Shown piece after piece: positions 57,725-64,000 of a DNA stretch of 64,000 nucleotides. The stretch covers positions 558,001 through 622,000 of the forward strand of contig JAGFBZ010001279.1 in the NCBI GenBank assembly GCA_018398805.1, in the 5' to 3' direction. The stretch's first letter is position 1. Each line of letters begins with the position of its first letter. This DNA is from Hirundichthys speculiger. Lineage: Eukaryota > Chordata > Actinopteri > Beloniformes > Exocoetidae. The notes under the pieces were generated by a model that had not been told where the DNA came from, ran no database searches, and worked only from the letters and a program-made list of their open reading frames with translations. A program made the translations under genes and the position numbers.

Positions 57725-60700
57725 GTGAGTTGATCTTGCAGTCCTAACGCTCACGTACACTCAGGGCTACGGGGGAGATGACAAGCATGAGCATGTGTGA
57801 ACTGTTCAAAACCACATTTACACTCCTGCAGCCTGCATACCAGCTGTGATGTACGTTGTAAAATATTATGAGAGTCATGATATGGTTAAACACTTAATGA
57901 TCATAAAGACAGTTTTATTTGACTTGTTATTGTTCTTTTATTCCTGTAGCTTAAAGTTTGTGTGAATGACATTGTAGTTTCTTAACAAACAGAAATGGGA
58001 TCTTTGATTCCCGGAAATATTTTCTCCAAGATCATGAACGTAACAACATTGGAAAGTAAAAGTCCAGTCCATTGGATATAGTGACATCTAGAGGCACAAA
58101 CTGCGAATCACAACCAAACATTCCCAGCCACGAAAGGCCTGCCACTCAAAATGATTTCGAGCCTGTTTAGTTTTTCTTTTCTTGGCCACTTCATTGACTT
58201 TGGGGGTAGAGCTGACAGAGGGAGTGAGAAAGGTGATAAGCAGTGACTTAAGATATGAATTTCACATTTTAGGACTAATAAATGAGACATTTACGCCAGT
58301 AAAACGGGAGCTATAAATGACATTGCATTTCTGCCACACTGTAACTTTAAAATTTCAAAGAATAACATATTAAACCTAATGAACTTTTACCTATGGGAAG
58401 ATTTAGCAGTGTAATGATGTTCTTATCTGAAGTCCTTATCAGAGTGAGCAAAAAGGTTTCCACCTCCGTATGAAAGAGTTTAATATCATTATATCAATCA
58501 GCTTATGCAAGTTGGCATTCACATCATCTGGTTTGAGTTTTATTTCTGCACAGCACTAATCTTGATGTGTGAAGCCACATCCAGTTCAAGGAATTAGAAT
58601 TACTCCAAGTCTAGCAGAGCCGTGCATCATTTTGTTTCATGTTTTTTGGATGGTTGAAAATTTCACTTTACAAGACATTCCAGGAGGCTTTAGTCAATAT
58701 GCTGTCGTATAGGGAGAAAATACATTTTTAAAAATCTAAATATAGCATTGCATAAAGCAGAAAAACTCCTTAGTGCTGACACACCATCTTCACAGAGGAT
58801 GAGACAGGCAGGACGAGGATGTGAGAACAAATGAGTATTGAGCGTAAAAGTGCTCCTGTCATGATATTATCATCGTGACAAAGAAAGTAATGTGTTTGTT
58901 ACTTTTCTGCCAGGGGTTAAAACAATGACAGGATACTTTTCCCATTCTCACAGCACCTGTAATAGACATACACCAGTCTGCAAATCAACAGAATCAAGTG
59001 TGACGGCAGGAAGTAAGAATTTCTGCATTCGATAGCAACTGGGAAACAACAGACACTTGAAGAAATCTGAGGTCAGGATTGGCCAAGAAAACTGCAATCG
59101 ATGCATCATGTTACTTCATCTGTCATTGCTACAAATTGGGAAATTTCGCAGACATTTCAATGTCTAAAATTACACTGTGTTGAGTCCCAGTCACTCCTTT
59201 AGTAGGAGTCCTACCAGGGTTTAAAAAAGAAAAAAAAAGATTTACTCTGATTAATAAGCCACCTCACTTTCTGGAAGTGTCAGTAGCAGTTATATTTAGA
59301 CTAAATTTTAGTACGTTTCCCAGCATGGCTGCTGCTGTTTTTGTCACATGCTTCTCATCAGGACTCACATCCTCGTGAAGAAAAAAACAAGAGACGATGC
59401 TGTGAATGGACGCTTGTTCTCAAAAAAGCTCCAGCAGGCGAGTGAATGTGGGAGGTAGAGGTAAATGAACGCGAGGATCATGAGCAATGGGGATAAAAAC
59501 AGAAAGTGAAAGAGCCGGTGGTGCCCCCTTGCTTTCTATAAATGTCTCTCCTCTCCAGGGATGTTGCTATAAAAAGAAACAAGGGGAAGGAGGAGGTCTC
59601 GGAGGCAGGGGAGCAGTGCCCTGAGGAGAGCACGTGGCCTTGAAACTGAGTGGCTAGCGTGGTTTAATGTCTGCGATATTCAAAAACAAGATTACGCGTG
59701 CCTGCTGCATGTGCTGTGACAGAGATTGTGATCTGATATGCTTCCTGGGTGCAAGTCTTTATGATTATGTCACTGGAGTTCATGCACATTCTTGTTTTAT
59801 GTACACCACTGCATATATGAGCTGGGATAGCACAGCCGAAGCCCCTTTTTTTTCCTGATTACATAAAGGTTAAATACATCCAGAAAATGCCCTCACGAGC
59901 ATCAGCATCCTGCTAAGAGGCAGGCGGAGGAGGGTGGGGAAGAAGAGAGAAAGGAGGGTGGCAAGGAATGAGCAAAGGAGAGCCAAAAATAGAAGAAGAT
60001 AAGCAAGGACGATCAAGATGAAAGAGCATGTTGAAACTGTTAATGATGGGGAAGGACTGCAGAGCAGCTTAAGACTGTGACGGTAAATACCGCAAAAGGT
60101 GGCGCGGTAGAGGAAATCCTGGAGTGATGTCACATCGCTGCTGACTGCATTTGCTCCTTGGGAGAGGAGGGGGAGGGAGAGGGGTAAAGCCAGACCGAAG
60201 CAGGAGCGAGCAGTGAGAAGAGGGACAGAAGGGACGATGAAGACAGGACAGGCGACTGATGTGAAGGAGCGGTGACATACAGAAAGGTAACGTGACATGC
60301 TGGAACTGCAGTTCACATTGCTGCTGATGCGGGCGCACACACACATGTGCATGTGATTCTCTGTAGTGCACACAGCTGTAGACGGGGGAAGACTGTGATC
60401 GGTCAGACTGAGACAACTGCACAGTGGTCCGTCTGTCCGTCAGGCCCCGGCGTCCTTTGTGCAGGTCAGTGCTGCTTGGTCGAGTAGTTCATACAACTCA
60501 TTGAGTCATGCCAGTGCTGAGATGCTCAACGCTGCGTGCAGATTCACGTAGGAACCCTGCAGAAGTCTCCTCGCCGTGTTTAACGAACACGCTTGTTTTT
60601 AACACAATGGGGGACCAAAGACATGTCAGAGACACGTTGAACATGAAGACTAGTTCCCAGAATGGACATGAACAAGAAAAGGAGTGGTTCCACTCTCACT

Positions 60701-61006
60701 CCTCCTGTCCAGTGGCTGTTATGTAATTGTGGCATAAATTCTCCACCGGCAACTTGTTCATCTTCCAGCAGAATGTAGCCAATTAAGGGCAAAGCATCTA
60801 AACAAAGATGTGGAAGAAATTGACCGAGGTGCGTACAGATGTGTGTTTGCGCACGTGCCTGTCTCGACACTATGTGGCTTTCTCTTTCTGTTCATGCGTG
60901 CATGGAATACATACAACCAGCTGATACTTGCCATGTGTTTGCAGTCTTTCCACTTGTTTAAACAATAATCATTTGCTTGCGTTTTGGAAATGAGTCCGTC
61001 CGTCCA

Positions 61007-61008
<2 letters not shown>
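57725..61008. other. DGKH intron, no recognised feature
   Basis: No further DGKH exon, gene or bounded repeat that I can support. The 167-codon open frame at 59870-60373 (minus) is low-complexity and unrecognised. Confidence 0.45.

Positions 61009-61053
<45 letters not shown>
61009..61053. repeat. (GT)n(GA)n compound microsatellite
   Basis: A GT run followed directly by about 16 GA units. Confidence 0.95.
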
Positions 61054-61056
<3 letters not shown>

Positions 61057-62780
61057 CAACAAAGCTGTACATGCTTGTAGTGTGTCCATGGAGCACCTTG
61101 ACGTCCACGTGAGCGAGCGCTCAGCCCAACCCAACTTGTCACCGACTGGGGAGGAAAGACCGCCTCTCGCACTGGCTCATTTGTGAACTGGCTCAGTTTT
61201 AGCATCAGGAAATCCACATCAGTTTTGAATTTTGCTCTTGCATTACTCAATTGTGTTTCAAAGAAAATGGCTATTTTTAGGGCACAAGCAGCTGTGATTG
61301 TTTTGCTCCGTCTCCTTTTTTTTGTTCCACTGGAAGATGCACGGTCTGTGCATCACTCCGGTTCGCGTGTGAGCTTTCAAAAGACGACCGGTGTCCCTTA
61401 TTATCTTTGCTCTGCTGCCGGTGGTTGCCTCTGTCTCTCATCATTTGTATACTGTATCCAGATGAATTAGCCACCGTTTGTCATCACTTGTCACTTAAAG
61501 ACACACGCTTCTCGGGTGTATTCATCTCTTAAGGTCAGTCATCAAGAGAGGTTTTCCACACTTCAGGGATGCCTAGAGCCATTTTTGGAAACAGCCATTC
61601 CCTGTTTCCCCTGGCAACCAAGCTCATAACTAGTCCATTGCACACACGCGTGTGAAAAGACACACACACACACGCAGGCACATGAACACAGTACGCCAGT
61701 AGTGGGAGACAGGGTGATCTATGTCCAGAGGGATCAGTTTGCCAGCGTACATGTGAGCAGACACTCGAGTGCATGCGCACGAGTCCTCACGGATCCTGGT
61801 GGGAAATGAAGGATGAAGAGTGGTCTCTGAGAAAAACAAAGAAACTCTGAAGAGCGAAGGAGAAGCAGCGAAGGGAAGCGTTTACTTGTACAGGCAGAGT
61901 GAATTAAAAATGCCTTATTGGCTGGAAGTGGAAATCACCCACAGAAACTTTGGAGTAGTTGTCTCGACTTAAAGGAGGAGGAAAAGGCTAATGTGATTAG
62001 CTTTGTTATTAATGTAGGGGATGGAATCATGCACACCAAAAACACACAAATGCATAGTTGATACACATAGGCATGATTTATTTTGCGTGTTTTTTTTCTT
62101 TTATGCACTTTATTTTTCTGCAGCAGACGGATCACAAACTGGCTGATAAGGGATGATGAGTCTGTGGGTGTTTTGAAGCTCAAGATGCCACAAAACAACT
62201 TCATGGGTGCCGTTTGAAAATTTTGATTTAAAATAAAAATGGATCAGATTTTCCCCCCCCCTTCTTTTTAACATTTTGTACAAGTTCAAGAGCTGGCATT
62301 TGAGTTTCATACAGAGCAAAAATTAACTAGATACAAATGGTCTTAAAGGAACATTCTGGGGCTGAACAATCCTCGCTTTATTATCAGATGGAAAGGAGTG
62401 TAAATTTCATCAAAGTAGTTTTACAAGTGTACAGAAAGTGCCTAAAACGGACTGCACAGGCAGTGCCTTACCTGACACTGGGAGCTGTGACTGTGTTGAC
62501 TCAAATGTTCACACAGACATTCATTTACTCTTGAGTTGTGCTCTCCAACACAGAGCAGTAATTGTAGTTGGGTTCCACACATCTGGCTCCTCTGGCAGTT
62601 CTGCTTCTAAAATACGCCTTGCAGGTCATGATGGCCTTTCTCTTTCAAGCTGGGTCCGTCCAGGCATTTTTGTTATCTGAGAGACTCTAATATGACTGAC
62701 TCTGTTTTCTCAGAAGCGGGGAGGTGGGCCGGTGGTGATATAACGTGATATTGGTAACCATCCTTTTCTGATTTCGTTCG
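61054..62780. other. DGKH intron, no recognised feature
   Basis: Short CA run near 61660 and a C run near 62253. Nothing else that I can support. Confidence 0.4.
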
Positions 62781-62789
62781 TTCTTCTTG

Positions 62790-63090
62790 TAGGTTTTTCT
62801 AGGTTAATCTCAATTTTCTTGTGTTTCCCTCAGTAAGTCAGTGTTTTTCACTTTCATCTGACTATTTTCTGTGTCAACTGGTTTACTTCCTGTCTTATTT
62901 TGAAAGCGTTATTCCTTCTGTGTTGTTTAGGTTAAGACTTCCCTTTCCTCCTGTGTCCTGATTGTTCACACCTGTGTCTCATTTCTGGATTTCCTGCTTT
63001 GGCAGGTCTTTTGGTTAAAATAAAGGATGTCGTTTATTTATTCCTGCCTCAGAATCTCCTGCATTCAGATGCTACCCCTACCCCTTCAAA
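62790..63090 (+). repeat. Retroelement 3'-end-like repeat, copy 2
   Basis: It shares 'acttcctgt', 'ttattttgaaa', 'cctgattgttcacacctgtgtctc' and 'aataaagga' in the same order as 27455-27880. Confidence 0.5.
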
Positions 63091-63604
63091 TCCAGACATC
63101 TGTTAATTGTGGAAAAAAAGCTGTTCCCAAAATTGAGCATTTGGCTAAAACGTCTTCCCATAAAGATTTTCACAGAGTTAAACCTGACACAAAACAAGCA
63201 AGCAGACAGGAAACAGACAACTATCAGGTTCCAACATTCCTTGTTTCAAAATAACAAAACGATGCATTGTTTCATATCCTTTTAAATTGCAAATATGCAT
63301 CTGTGGCTGCAGCATGTCTGTTAGAGTTACTACAGTTACTGCTTTATTATTCTGACTGGAACTGACACTGACTATTTTAACAATTCTGAGAATCCTTTCC
63401 ATCCATCTGTATAAGAACATGGGTCCCTGGCTAGGATAATACTCAATTTTACAGTTTTATTTACATTTTTAACTTAAGCTGAGTGTGGCAGCCCAAGCTC
63501 AGCGACACATTCACTTAAAAATGGACTGACTCTGCATTTAGCTTTGTCCTTTGGGCCACTCCTGGTCCTCACAACACTTACTATAGACGTAACACTTGTT
63601 ATAA

Positions 63605-64000
63605 CTCCAGTTAGGCCTAATCAAATCAAATCAAATCAAATCAAATATACTTTATTGATCTCCCATGGGAGAAATTCAAGTTTCAAGTACACCAGACGCT
63701 GCAGTCTGGTGTACTTGAGGAGCTGCCAGCGTCCAGCACTCCTTCTTCATGTCCCGGTCCTGTGGTCCGAGTGCTAACTCCAGATAACATCCGTTAAAGC
63801 TGTTAACAGCCTTTAAAACCAGTATATCTCCACAATGGTGAATTAAGTGAGATATCTCCAGGTCAGAGGAGGAAACACCGATGAACCAAACTCTGATGAA
63901 CCAAACTGTCTCTTCTGGGAAGACCAAGCTCCCTCAGTTCGGCGAGCGATGGAGCCGACCGTCCCAGAGCCTGGTTCAACATGTGGAACAGGATGTTGGC
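63605..64000 (-). mobile_element. LINE 3' end running off the window
   Basis: At the left is a microsatellite-like (AATCA)n tail, then 'tactttattgatctcccatgggagaaattc', the reversed 3' end of a fish LINE. The minus strand beyond is partly open (for example NILFHMLNQALGRSAPSLAE near the end), consistent with LINE coding sequence that continues past base 64000. Confidence 0.6.

Noticed and set aside
59870..60373. 167-codon minus-strand open frame rich in Leu and Ser
   Set aside because: Caused by a purine-rich strand (GAGGAGGGGGAGG-type); no recognisable protein.
1..64000. tRNA, rRNA, snRNA genes and endogenous retrovirus genes
   Set aside because: I saw no tRNA-like cloverleaf with A and B boxes, no rRNA blocks, and no gag/pol/env order with paired LTRs; the reverse transcriptases present are LINE type.

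Overview
This is nuclear DNA from a ray-finned fish, probably a teleost. The evidence is short protein-coding exons with GT/AG borders separated by long introns, and dense fish-type repeats: Tc1/mariner, hAT and PIF/Harbinger DNA transposons, L2-type LINE pieces, the ATCC-tailed fish repeat, and many CA, CT, poly-C and poly-G tracts. There are no operons, RNA genes or CRISPR arrays that I can support. Only two host genes are present, and together their exons cover only about 1.7 kb of 64 kb.

Left half, minus strand: the first ten coding exons of VWA8, which encodes a mitochondrial AAA-type ATPase with a C-terminal von Willebrand A domain. They run from the start codon at 29526 down to 311. 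They join without any frame break into about 395 residues carrying the presequence, the first P-loop-like module, Walker B, sensor and arginine-finger regions. The rest of the gene lies beyond base 1. Intron 4 (18.2 kb) is a transposon graveyard.

Right half, plus strand: the 5' part of DGKH (diacylglycerol kinase eta). There is a possible alternative first exon at 31756, a CpG-rich first exon ending at 33211, and two exons (46451-46561 and 57644-57724) that encode the start of the PH domain. Later exons lie beyond base 64000. VWA8 and DGKH sit head to head, 2.2 kb apart, as they do on human chromosome 13q14, so this is conserved vertebrate synteny with a shared intergenic promoter region.

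Everything else is intronic or intergenic. Well-bounded mobile elements include a degenerate hAT with a transposase remnant (2381-3713), a mariner/Tigger-type MITE (9542-10115), a Harbinger derivative that keeps one MADF-domain exon (11340-11789), two Tc1 elements abutting on a single TA (17547-20262), hAT MITEs with target duplications (35108-36117, 42993-43403, 38334-38419), and a nested stack at 48488-50075. I did not find a convincing new multi-gene biological system. The most interesting items are an in-phase alternative DGKH N-terminus, an 86-bp foldback MITE with a perfect 8-bp target duplication, the nested transposon stack, and several long perfect or near-perfect hairpins.
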